Source of the DNA: CAIKKV01 sp044346855
Lineage (GTDB): Bacteria > Verrucomicrobiota > Kiritimatiellia > CAIKKV01
Assembly: GCA_044346855.1 (NCBI GenBank)
Contig: JBIIYJ010000129.1
Coordinates: 1-14,064, forward strand
Length of the DNA stretch: 14,064 bases
Direction of reading: 5' to 3'
Part shown: positions 5,718 to 11,552 of the stretch, in pieces
Layout of the letters: every line of letters begins with the position of its first letter
Position numbering within the stretch: the stretch's first letter is position 1
The notes under the pieces: model-generated
What the model saw: only the letters and a program-made list of their open reading frames with translations
The model's database searches: none
Told to the model about the DNA's origin: nothing
Program-made: the position numbers and the translations under genes

Positions 5718-7304
5718 TCAGCCTTTCCTCTTGATCTGGATGCAGGCGCGGCGGGCGATCAGCACGGAGACGCCGGGCCAGTCGATTTCCTCGCGCGCGA
5801 TCCTGACGTTTTCGGCGTGGTTCCGGGCCAGGGGGGAGAGCACCCGGATGTGCTCCTTCTCCACCCCGATGCCCGCGCAGAGGGCCTCGATGCGGCCGAA
5901 GGCGAGCGACTCCTGGCCCCCCGTCATGCCCGTGATCTCGTTGTCGAGGATGAGCACGGTGATGGGGCTCTTCTCGGCCACGGCGTCCAGCAGGCCCGTG
6001 AGGCCCGAGTGGGTGAAGGTCGAGTCCCCGATCACGGCGACGGCGGGCCGCACGCCCGCGTCGGCCGCGCCCTTGGCCATGGTGATGGAGGCGCCCATGT
6101 CGACGCAGGAGTGGATGGATTCGTAGGGGGGCAGCGCGCCGAGGGTGTAGCAGCCGATGTCGGAGAACACCCGGCCGCCGGGCAGCCCGGACAGGGCCTC
6201 GTTCATGAAGGCGAAGCTGTCGCAATGCGGGCAGCCGCGGCAGAGGGCCGGCGGCCGGGAGACCATGAGGGCGGGCACGGGGTGGCCCTCGGGCCGGGCG
6301 CGGCCGAGCGCGGCGGCCACGTTCTCGGGCGTCAGCTCGCCCGTCCGCGGCAGGGCGCCGTCCAGCCGTCCCCGGATGCGCATGGCGGGCTTCGGGAAGA
6401 GGCCGACCAGCTGCTCCTCGATGAAGGGGGCCCCGTCCTCGAGCACGAGGATCGCGTCGCAGGCCGCCTGAAGCGCCCCGATGCGCTCCGGCGAGAGGGG
6501 GTACTGGCTGATCTTCAGCACGGGGTGGGGGCAGCCCTCGGGGAAGCATTCCTGCAGGTAGTTGTAGGCGATGCCCGCCGCGATGACGCCCAGGCGGCGG
6601 TCCGAGCCCGGCTCGAACCGGTTCCACGGCAGCCCGTCGGCCTGGCGGATGATCTCCGGCATGCGGGCCATCAGGGCCGACCAGTTCGCCCGCGCGTGGC
6701 CGGGCAGCAGCACCCACTGGCGGGTGCTGGTGGAGGCGTTGAGCGGGTTCTGCTCCCGCGGCGCGGCCGTCACGATGTCGCCCCGGGAGTGGGCCAGGCG
6801 GGTGGTGATGCGCAGGAGGACGGGAAGGCGCAGCTGCTCGGAGAAGTCGAAGGCCCGCCGCATCATGTCGTAGGCCTCCTGCTGGTTCGCCGGTTCAAAA
6901 ACGGGAACAGCGGCGAACTTGCCGTAGAAGCGGGAGTCCTGCTCGTTCTGGCTGGAGTGCATGGAGGGATCGTCGGCCACGACGATCACCAGGCCGCCGT
7001 TCACCCCCGTGACCGCGGCGTTCATGAACGCGTCGGCGGCGACGTTGAGGCCCACGTGCTTCATGCAGCACAGGGCGCGCCGGCCGGCGTAGGACATGCC
7101 GAGCGCCTCCTCGAGCGCCGTCTTCTCGTTGGCGCTCCAGAGGCGGTGCACGCCGGCGGCGGCGGCGGCGGACGATCCCTGGATGAATTCCAGGATCTCG
7201 GTGGAGGGCGTGCCGGGATAGGCGTAGGCGCCGCTGATGCCGGCGTCCAGCGCTCCCTGCGCCAGGGCTTCATCCCCCAGGAAAAGCGTTCGGTTGGTGG
7301 CCAT
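5718..7304 (-). CDS. iorA: Indolepyruvate:ferredoxin oxidoreductase, alpha subunit (short form)
   Basis: A 528-aa thiamin-diphosphate-dependent subunit. AYPGTPSTEI (28-37) is the pyrimidine-domain signature, ALCRGCPHC (353-361) is the conserved Cys-rich turn before the TPP domain, and GDS (426-428) with LDNEITGMTGGQ (453-464) is the TPP/Mg2+ motif. The protein ends at LIARRACIQIKRKG, where archaeal IorA continues into a C-terminal domain with two [4Fe-4S] clusters; that domain is absent. I recall similar short IorA proteins of about 530 aa in Bacteroidetes, so this may be a subtype rather than damage. The ATG at 7304 (MATNRTLFLGDEA) matches the usual start; 17 extra codons up to 7355 would overlap the predicted promoter. 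First gene of the operon. Confidence 0.93.
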   Translation of the reverse strand: MATNRTLFLGDEALAQGALDAGISGAYAYPGTPSTEILEFIQGSSAAAAAGVHRLWSANEKTALEEALGMSYAGRRALCCMKHVGLNVAADAFMNAAVTGVNGGLVIVVADDPSMHSSQNEQDSRFYGKFAAVPVFEPANQQEAYDMMRRAFDFSEQLRLPVLLRITTRLAHSRGDIVTAAPREQNPLNASTSTRQWVLLPGHARANWSALMARMPEIIRQADGLPWNRFEPGSDRRLGVIAAGIAYNYLQECFPEGCPHPVLKISQYPLSPERIGALQAACDAILVLEDGAPFIEEQLVGLFPKPAMRIRGRLDGALPRTGELTPENVAAALGRARPEGHPVPALMVSRPPALCRGCPHCDSFAFMNEALSGLPGGRVFSDIGCYTLGALPPYESIHSCVDMGASITMAKGAADAGVRPAVAVIGDSTFTHSGLTGLLDAVAEKSPITVLILDNEITGMTGGQESLAFGRIEALCAGIGVEKEHIRVLSPLARNHAENVRIAREEIDWPGVSVLIARRACIQIKRKG

Positions 7305-7342
7305 GTCGGGTTGGGTTCCTGTTCGGTTTGAAATGATCTTCC

Positions 7343-7371
7343 AGTGTATAAACATCCGGGGCCGGATTCAA
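7343..7371 (-). promoter_or_regulatory. Putative promoter of the ior-nfn operon
   Basis: Minus strand TTGAAT (7371-7366), 17 nt, TACACT (7348-7343). The predicted start near 7336 leaves a leader of about 32 nt with AGGA upstream of the iorA ATG at 7304. Unlike the other promoters here, this one is not leaderless. Confidence 0.4.
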
Positions 7372-7390
7372 GCGGCTTTCGCGGGAACGC

Positions 7391-7573
7391 TCAGCGCAGG
7401 GTGCTGTTGGTCAGGCCGGTGTTGGAGGTGATGATGTAGTCGCCCTGCTTGGTGGCGAAGGAGGAGACCTGGCCGTCCGTGATGTTGACCGCGGTGTTGT
7501 CCGTCCGGGTTTGCAGCTCGCAGCCGCTCGCCAGCAGGCCGCAGAGGAGGAGGAAGAGCGCAAGGGTTTTCAT
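7391..7573 (-). CDS. Small predicted lipoprotein
   Basis: A 60-aa protein with a clear lipoprotein signal: MKT, a hydrophobic stretch LALFLLLCGLLASG, and Cys18 as the likely lipidated residue (ASGC). The mature part of 43 residues is polar, rich in Thr, Asn and Ser, with no family I recognise. It should sit in the inner or outer membrane facing the periplasm. The gene has its own promoter-like sequence with a perfect TTGACA, which supports it being real despite its size. It stops 87 nt before the iorA start, so it could be read through into the operon, but iorA also has a separate promoter candidate. Confidence 0.62.
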   Translation of the reverse strand: MKTLALFLLLCGLLASGCELQTRTDNTAVNITDGQVSSFATKQGDYIITSNTGLTNSTLR

Positions 7574-7581
7574 CGTTCTTT

Positions 7582-7610
7582 AGAATCGGGGAATGCCCGG
7601 CCGCTGTCAA
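7582..7610 (-). promoter_or_regulatory. Putative near-leaderless promoter of the small lipoprotein gene
   Basis: Minus strand TTGACA (7610-7605, perfect), 17 nt, GATTCT (7587-7582, weak), then 8 nt to the ATG at 7573. The -35 ends 5 nt from the left target duplication of the adjacent MITE-like element. Confidence 0.42.
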
Positions 7611-7615
7611 GACTC

Positions 7616-7624
7616 AAAGCCGAT
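7616..7624 (+). repeat. Left 9-bp target-site duplication (AAAGCCGAT)
   Basis: AAAGCCGAT immediately precedes the left terminal inverted repeat and is repeated exactly at 7871-7879 immediately after the right one. A perfect 9-bp direct repeat at both ends is the mark of transposase-mediated insertion. Confidence 0.75.
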
Positions 7625-7673
7625 GGGCGTAGTGCAGTTTAGTCGGGATTATGCCAGTCAGGTGCGAAGCCGA

Positions 7674-7702
7674 TTTGGAGTGCGGCGGCTTGACGCCGCT
7701 TT
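7674..7702 (+). repeat. Inner inverted repeat, left arm (29 bp)
   Basis: The reverse complement of 7802-7830 at all 29 positions. The arm contains its own small palindrome (GCGGCG, 6-nt loop, CGCCGC). Perfect conservation, compared with 22 of 25 in the outer repeats, suggests the arms are under constraint or recently homogenised. Confidence 0.9.
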
Positions 7703-7801
7703 GGCTGGCATCGACTGGAGGCGACATCAACGGCTGGGCGCCGCTTCAAGCCGACACGCTCAGGCAGGCCTATCGAAGCGCGCAGGGCAGCCGCATCGCA
7801 G

Positions 7802-7830
7802 AAAGCGGCGTCAAGCCGCCGCACTCCAAA
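7802..7830 (-). repeat. Inner inverted repeat, right arm (29 bp)
   Basis: Partner of 7674-7702, separated by 99 nt. Transcribed in either direction, the pair could form a long 29-bp stem. Confidence 0.9.
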
Positions 7831-7870
7831 TTTTACGATCTGTCGATCCCGACGAAACTGCAATGCGCCC

Positions 7871-7879
7871 AAAGCCGAT
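7871..7879 (+). repeat. Right 9-bp target-site duplication (AAAGCCGAT)
   Basis: Exact copy of 7616-7624, directly abutting the right terminal inverted repeat. Joining the two copies gives the presumed empty site. Confidence 0.75.
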
Positions 7880-7927
7880 TCCGTTTGCCGGAAGCGGGGG
7901 GTGGCCGCAGGTTGGCGATCAAATGAT

Positions 7928-7956
7928 TTGATCTTTCAGGGACGAAGAGATTTAAT
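7928..7956 (+). promoter_or_regulatory. Putative promoter of the creatininase-family gene
   Basis: TTGATC (7928-7933, 4 of 6), 17 nt, TTTAAT (7951-7956, 5 of 6). The predicted start near 7963 coincides with the first base of the hexamer hairpin, giving a leader of about 104 nt before the ATG at 8067. A GATC site overlaps the -35. Confidence 0.42.
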
Positions 7957-7961
7957 CGTAG

Positions 7962-8038
7962 TCGTGATCGCGATCGCGATCGTTATCGAGGCGCCAGGGC
8001 ACGCGTGTGGTCGATGACGATGACGATCGCGATCACGA
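7962..8038 (+). repeat. GATC-rich hexamer inverted repeat (hairpin) in the creatininase leader
   Basis: Arms 7962-7989 and 8011-8038 pair at 25 of 28 positions around a 21-nt loop. Both are built from degenerate hexamers of the GATCGC / GATGAC type. Six GATC tetranucleotides fall within 7962-8042. It lies wholly in the predicted 5' leader. It may be a repeat element, a structured RNA leader, or a cluster of methylation targets; the sequence does not decide. Confidence 0.8.
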
Positions 8039-8066
8039 TCGCGAAATACCTCGAGGGGACGGCGCC

Positions 8067-8864
8067 ATGATTGACTGCTACTGGATCCGGAACACGGTGG
8101 ATACGATCGGCGAGCTGCGGAAAGCCTGCGGGGGGGTCGCCCTGATCCCGCTGGGCAGCATCGAGAGCCACGGCCCCCACCTGCCGCTCGGGTGCGACCC
8201 GATCAAGACCGACAACCTGGTCAGCCAGGTCATTGCCCTGGAGCCCGCGGCCGTGCTGCCCACGCTTCATTATACCTACGTGGCCGCGGCCCGCGCCCTC
8301 CCCGGGGCCATCCACATCCGCTCGGACACCCTCATGGATTATGTGGAGCAGATCTGCGACGAGATCCACCGCAACGGGTTCGACAAGATTGTGCTTCTGC
8401 ACGGCCACGGCGGGAACACCTCCCTGAACACGATGTTCTGCGACCGGATGCTGGAGCGGGAGAAGCCGTACGCGGTCTACAGCCTCTCCGCCCAGGCCGG
8501 GCTTTGGGATGAGATGCAGAAGACGAAGGAGAGCCGCGAGTGGGGGCACGCCTGCGAGTGGGAGACCAGCATGGCCCTGATGGCCTGCCCCGAACTGGTC
8601 CGGCTCGACGCGCTGCAGGGAAAGACCTTCCCGGCCGCGCCCGGGCCCGACACCGGAAGCGCGCTGACCGCGGTGGACTGGATCGCCCGCCACCCCGAGA
8701 TGGCCGTGGGCGAACCGCAGTGCGCCTCCCGCGAGAAGGGGGCCCGCTGGCTCGCCATGGCCGCCAACGGCGTGGCCGAACATCTGCGGAAAATCAAGAA
8801 TGACACGCGCACCCTCGAGGCGATCCGGGATTACACGAAGCGGTGTCATCCGCCGATGGGGTGA
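8067..8864 (+). CDS. Creatininase-family metal-dependent amidohydrolase
   Basis: A 265-aa protein of the creatininase superfamily. GSIESHGPHLPLGCD (30-44) carries the metal ligands Glu33, His35 and Asp44, HGHGGN (112-117) is the second signature, and WGHACEWETS (159-168) supplies further acids. Family members open cyclic amides or lactams or act in cofactor maturation (for example MftE); the substrate here is not apparent. The ATG at 8067 has GAGGGG (8053-8058) as ribosome binding site. An upstream GTG at 8007 would add a run of Asp/Arg/His encoded by the hexamer hairpin and is rejected. The gene is monocistronic, with a leader containing the hairpin, and converges on the secreted-protein gene. 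Confidence 0.88.
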   Translation: MIDCYWIRNTVDTIGELRKACGGVALIPLGSIESHGPHLPLGCDPIKTDNLVSQVIALEPAAVLPTLHYTYVAAARALPGAIHIRSDTLMDYVEQICDEIHRNGFDKIVLLHGHGGNTSLNTMFCDRMLEREKPYAVYSLSAQAGLWDEMQKTKESREWGHACEWETSMALMACPELVRLDALQGKTFPAAPGPDTGSALTAVDWIARHPEMAVGEPQCASREKGARWLAMAANGVAEHLRKIKNDTRTLEAIRDYTKRCHPPMG

Positions 8865-8964
8865 ACGGAGTAGCCGGCAACGCCGCATGCGCGTGTCTGG
8901 CGCTAACCTGGCACATGCGGGCTCGCGGTCTTGGCGCGGCGTAGTGCTTCACGAAGCCGGCAGT

Positions 8965-9007
8965 TCGCCCCTCCGTTGGAAATCCGGGCAACATTCCACT
9001 GGGGCGA
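8965..9007. other. Imperfect hairpin between convergent genes
   Basis: TCGCCCC (8965-8971) pairs with GGGGCGA (9001-9007), and GGAAAT (8978-8983) with ATTCC (8993-8997), around a short loop. It lies between the convergent creatininase and secreted-protein genes, 100 nt past the creatininase stop. No T-run follows, so an intrinsic terminator is only one possibility; it may be part of a repeat. Confidence 0.3.
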
Positions 9008-9020
9008 GCCACGCGAATTC

Positions 9021-9048
9021 GCTATCAGCTATCAGCCATCAGCTATTC
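9021..9048. repeat. Short tandem heptamer repeat (GCTATCA)
   Basis: GCTATCA, GCTATCA, GCCATCA and GCTATTC follow head to tail, the last unit running into the TAG stop codon of the secreted-protein gene. It marks the 3' edge of that gene. Confidence 0.7.
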
Positions 9049-10530
9049 TTGAACCGGCGTGAGGGTGAGTTCCGGCGGCTCGTAGTCCGTTTTGAAATCC
9101 GCCGTCACGCGGGTCAGGCTCGCCTCGGGCGTGGCCATGACGGTCACCGCTCCCGCCTGCGGGAGGGACACCGTGACCTCCCGCGCCCTGCCGTCCGCGG
9201 CCCAGGCCGCCACCAGCCACTCGGGCTTGTCCCGCAGCCGGCGCACCAGCACGCGCGCGTCCGGAAAGCCGGTCGGGAATTCATAGGCCGGCAGGCCCGC
9301 GGCGTTGGGGTTGCGGTTCGTGTCCGGGCCGGGCAGCAGGTCGCCCCGGCGCAGGAAGTCTTCCAGGTGCGAGAAGGTCGCATGCACCCGGCCGAGGACC
9401 ATCATCTGGAACAGCCAGTGCGGCGGCTCCTCGCCCACATCCTCGCCCCGCAGGCCGTCGGGATGGGAAAAGTAGCCCGCCACGTTGCCGAGCGAGCCGG
9501 CCATGTAGACGCATTTCAGGAATCCCGTGTACTGGGCGCGGTCGGAGAACCTGTTGCTCACCCAGCCGCCGCAGACCCAGTTGTAGGAAAGCGGGTGCTG
9601 GTAATGGCTGATCGCCTGCGCGACCGAGGCCAGGTGGTAGGTCAGCAGGTCCTGCCGCCCCGTCCATCCGCTGTTGAACTGGCGGAAGTAGAGGCTTTGG
9701 GTGGGCAGGTCCGTCAGGGCCTTCGTGTATTTGTAATCCCAGCTCCAGGCCGCATCGCCCCAGGTGGGCTCGCCCGCGAAATGGTACCACAGGTAAAGCG
9801 TGCGGTCGGGAACCGCCTTGCGGAGGGCGTCGGCCACCGGTTTTTCCTGGCGCGTCTTGGCCTCGGAGATGTAGTCGTACCAGGAGCGGTCCCCCTTGGC
9901 TTTTAGTACGACCGGGTCCTGCGCCCAGTAGGGGCCGCTGTGGCCCTGGACGGTCAGGCCGTATTCCCCGCCGTTCAGGACGATGGCGATCGGCGTCTTT
10001 TTCCGCAATTCCTCCAGCGGCTTGACCGAGCCTTCGGCGACCTTCTTGAAGATGGAGGCGGGGGCTTCGGGGCTGATCGTGCGCCAGGTCCGGGAGGTTT
10101 TCGCGAGCGAGTCGACGATGTCGCGCCCCTCGGCATCGCGCACGTAGAGGCCCTTGAGCTCGTCGGGCGTCAGGCCGTCCTTGACCAGGCCGCCGAAGGG
10201 GCGGTGGGTGATGACGAAAAGCGGGAATTTTTTGGGGTCGGAGGCCGACAGCGCGACGAGCCGGGCGTTGTCGCCGTTCGTCTTGATGTTCAGATCCTCC
10301 ATGGCGCCGGGCGTGAGATAGCCCGCGAACTCGAGCGCGTAGCCCCAGTTCGTGCAGAGTTCGAGGCGCACGTCGTAGGGCATCGACCAGCCCCAACGGG
10401 TGAGGGGCGGCAGCGTGTGCCCCGCCTTGAACACGGGCTTGGGCGCCTCCTGCAGGTGCTGGAGCGCCGTTTTGGCGGGGGCGGCGGAGAGGCAGGAGAA
10501 GAGGGCGATCAGGGCAAGCTGAATCTTCAT
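9043..10530 (-). CDS. Secreted protein of unrecognised family, possibly a glycoside-hydrolase-like enzyme
   Basis: A 495-aa protein with a standard signal peptide (KIQLALIALFSCLSAAPA, cleavage probably after Ala19, APA motif). The body (about 40-430) is rich in Trp and Tyr with alternating strand and helix patterns like a TIM barrel: GWSMPYDVRLELCTNWG, IAIVLNGGEYGL (182-192), LYLWYHFAGEPTWG (245-258), YFRQFNSGWTGR. Glu189 and Glu254 are possible catalytic acids. The last 60-70 residues (PEWLVAAWAADGRAREVTV) look like a beta-sandwich domain, as found at the end of many glycosidases. I cannot name a family; polysaccharide or glycoside degradation is a guess. The ATG overlaps the stop of the upstream DUF6036 gene (ATGA, 10527-10530), an odd partner for a secreted protein. 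Confidence 0.75.
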   Translation of the reverse strand: MKIQLALIALFSCLSAAPAKTALQHLQEAPKPVFKAGHTLPPLTRWGWSMPYDVRLELCTNWGYALEFAGYLTPGAMEDLNIKTNGDNARLVALSASDPKKFPLFVITHRPFGGLVKDGLTPDELKGLYVRDAEGRDIVDSLAKTSRTWRTISPEAPASIFKKVAEGSVKPLEELRKKTPIAIVLNGGEYGLTVQGHSGPYWAQDPVVLKAKGDRSWYDYISEAKTRQEKPVADALRKAVPDRTLYLWYHFAGEPTWGDAAWSWDYKYTKALTDLPTQSLYFRQFNSGWTGRQDLLTYHLASVAQAISHYQHPLSYNWVCGGWVSNRFSDRAQYTGFLKCVYMAGSLGNVAGYFSHPDGLRGEDVGEEPPHWLFQMMVLGRVHATFSHLEDFLRRGDLLPGPDTNRNPNAAGLPAYEFPTGFPDARVLVRRLRDKPEWLVAAWAADGRAREVTVSLPQAGAVTVMATPEASLTRVTADFKTDYEPPELTLTPVQE

Positions 10531-11054
10531 TTCGTTTTTTCCCGGAGGAGCGCCAAGTTGCCGGCAACCCGTTTTTTATCGGAATCGGATAACAACTGGC
10601 TGATACGGTCCAGTTCGTTTTGGCGGATAAACCCGTGCTTCAGCATGGCGGAGACGAAGGTGAAATCCTTGTCGCGTCCGGCCGCCAATTTGCTGATGGC
10701 CAGGTCGGAGGGTGAGAGGCAATAACCGGTAACGCCTGCGGTGGCGGGGGACGACACCGGGACCAGCCGCTCCCGCCAGCCTTCCGCCAGGACGGTGGAT
10801 TCGGGCGAGATGCCATGGGCATAATAGCCGTGGGTTTCATGGAACGGTGAGAGTTCGCCGATGGAACCGTCAATCAGGTCGGCTTTTCCAATGTCATCCA
10901 GGGGAAAGGCGTCGGCCTCCATGGATTGCCGGAATTCCTCGGGGGCGTTGGGGAAGCTGCCGAGAATGGACTGGCTGCCCAGGATGACGATGGCTCGCTC
11001 GTTGGTGATGGCGCCGGCTGCCCTTAAAATGTGTTCAAGCTGGGTTCTGGTCAT
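10527..11054 (-). CDS. DUF6036 nucleotidyltransferase-like protein (AbiEii-type fold)
   Basis: A 175-aa protein. ILGSQSILG (24-32) is the GS element of a nucleotidyltransferase fold, and MEADAF (45-50) supplies the acids. LSPSDLAISKLAAGRDKDFTFVSAML (about 113-138, key part SDLAISKLAAGRDKDF) is the helix signature shared by DUF6036 and AbiEii-like toxins of type IV toxin-antitoxin systems. The C-terminal part is helical and charged. The ATG at 11054 lies inside the upstream small gene (20-nt overlap), and its own stop overlaps the secreted-protein ATG, so three genes are tightly coupled. It may act as a toxin or as a modifying enzyme of a two-gene stress module; direct proof is absent. Confidence 0.78.
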   Translation of the reverse strand: MTRTQLEHILRAAGAITNERAIVILGSQSILGSFPNAPEEFRQSMEADAFPLDDIGKADLIDGSIGELSPFHETHGYYAHGISPESTVLAEGWRERLVPVSSPATAGVTGYCLSPSDLAISKLAAGRDKDFTFVSAMLKHGFIRQNELDRISQLLSDSDKKRVAGNLALLREKTK

Positions 11055-11361
11055 GGGGACGGCTTCTCCTGTAAATGGCCCATCGTTCCCGGGGTGTCAG
11101 AATTCCGCAAAACGGGTTGCTCTGGCGGAGTTGGCGGCTGTTTTCGCAAGGATCGAGCAATATGCGCCGAACCTCCGTCCAGGGCTTTTCCAGAATGACC
11201 GCCCATTGTTCCAGATCGGAACAAGGGGCCTGCTGCAGCCAGCGGCGGCACCGTTGCCGGGCATCCAGGAGACCGCGACGCTCCGGATCGGCGTCGATCC
11301 TTTTTGCAATTTCCCGAGCCAGGATCAGGCTGCGCTCTTCGATGTCGTGGTGCGATATCAT
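11035..11361 (-). CDS. Small uncharacterised protein paired with DUF6036 (candidate antitoxin/regulator)
   Basis: A 108-aa soluble, charged and mostly helical protein. It starts MISHHDIEERSLILAREIAKRI, and near the end carries QSNPFCGILTPRERWAIYRR (95-105 region), a compact motif I do not connect with a named domain. It overlaps the DUF6036 gene by 20 nt and precedes it, as antitoxins usually precede toxins. I chose the ATG at 11361 over a TTG at 11397 because a -35/-10 pair (11397-11369) ends 7 nt before it; the TTG is in fact the first bases of that -35. A DNA-binding or toxin-neutralising role is inferred only from gene order. Confidence 0.65.
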   Translation of the reverse strand: MISHHDIEERSLILAREIAKRIDADPERRGLLDARQRCRRWLQQAPCSDLEQWAVILEKPWTEVRRILLDPCENSRQLRQSNPFCGILTPRERWAIYRRSRPHDQNPA

Positions 11362-11368
11362 CTTTTTC

Positions 11369-11397
11369 AGGATAAGCCTTCTCCAGACGGGAATCAA
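11369..11397 (-). promoter_or_regulatory. Putative leaderless promoter of the DUF6036 operon
   Basis: Minus strand TTGATT (11397-11392), exactly 17 nt, TATCCT (11374-11369), then 7 nt to the ATG at 11361. No Shine-Dalgarno sequence is visible. Confidence 0.48.
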
Positions 11398-11441
11398 GGC
11401 GCGAGAATCATCCGGGAAGAGGCCAGCGGGGGCCCGGCCTG

Positions 11442-11486
11442 GAAAGACCGTGCTACGCCTTGCGAAGGGCGTGGCACGGGTCTTTC
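11442..11486. repeat. Long hairpin in the divergent intergenic region
   Basis: Arms 11442-11459 and 11468-11486 (starting GAAAGACC and ending GGTCTTTC) pair over 18-19 bp with one mismatch and one bulge around an 8-nt loop. It sits between the divergent promoters of the DUF6036 operon and the DUF362 gene. No T-run follows on either side, which argues against an intrinsic terminator. It may be an operator or a dispersed repeat. Confidence 0.7.
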
Positions 11487-11517
11487 GACCTGCGTCCCGC
11501 TTGTGTCCCTTTTGCGG

Positions 11518-11546
11518 TTGAAGCGGACCGCAGGAACAGGCATAAT
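11518..11546 (+). promoter_or_regulatory. Putative leaderless promoter of the DUF362 gene
   Basis: TTGAAG (11518-11523), exactly 17 nt, CATAAT (11541-11546, 5 of 6), then 6 nt to the ATG at 11553. The predicted start falls on the start codon. AGGAACAGG upstream lies within the spacer and so would not be in the mRNA. Confidence 0.5.
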
Positions 11547-11552
11547 GGCGGC

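Larger units (their letters stand above)
7625..7870. mobile_element. 246-bp MITE-like non-autonomous element
   Basis: The ends are 25-bp terminal inverted repeats (7625-7649 and 7846-7870) that match at 22 of 25 positions. Inside them lies a second, perfect 29-bp inverted repeat (7674-7702 and 7802-7830), each arm of which can itself fold through GCGGCG/CGCCGC. A 9-bp direct repeat AAAGCCGAT flanks the whole. The 99-nt core shows no convincing gene; open frames through it are by-products of GC-rich sequence. This is the structure of a miniature inverted-repeat element mobilised in trans. A 9-bp duplication is usual for some DDE transposase families such as IS4/Tn5 and IS1; no transposase is in the window. 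The paired inner arms also resemble a REPIN (two REP sequences head to head). Confidence 0.78.

Noticed and set aside
7674..7830. CRISPR-like repeat
   Set aside because: The two 29-bp copies are inverted, not direct, there are only two, and no cas gene is near; a 9-bp target duplication explains the structure better.
7593..7931. Overlapping small open frames through the MITE-like element
   Set aside because: They exist in several frames on both strands because of the inverted repeats and lack start signals; none looks like a protein domain or a transposase fragment.
8007..8066. Upstream GTG start for the creatininase-family gene
   Set aside because: The extra residues are the acidic run encoded by the hexamer hairpin; the ATG at 8067 has a good ribosome binding site and matches the family start.
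8794..9012. 72-codon minus-strand frame in the creatininase/secreted-protein gap
   Set aside because: It overlaps the creatininase 3' end and has no recognisable domain; the gap holds a hairpin and a heptamer repeat instead.
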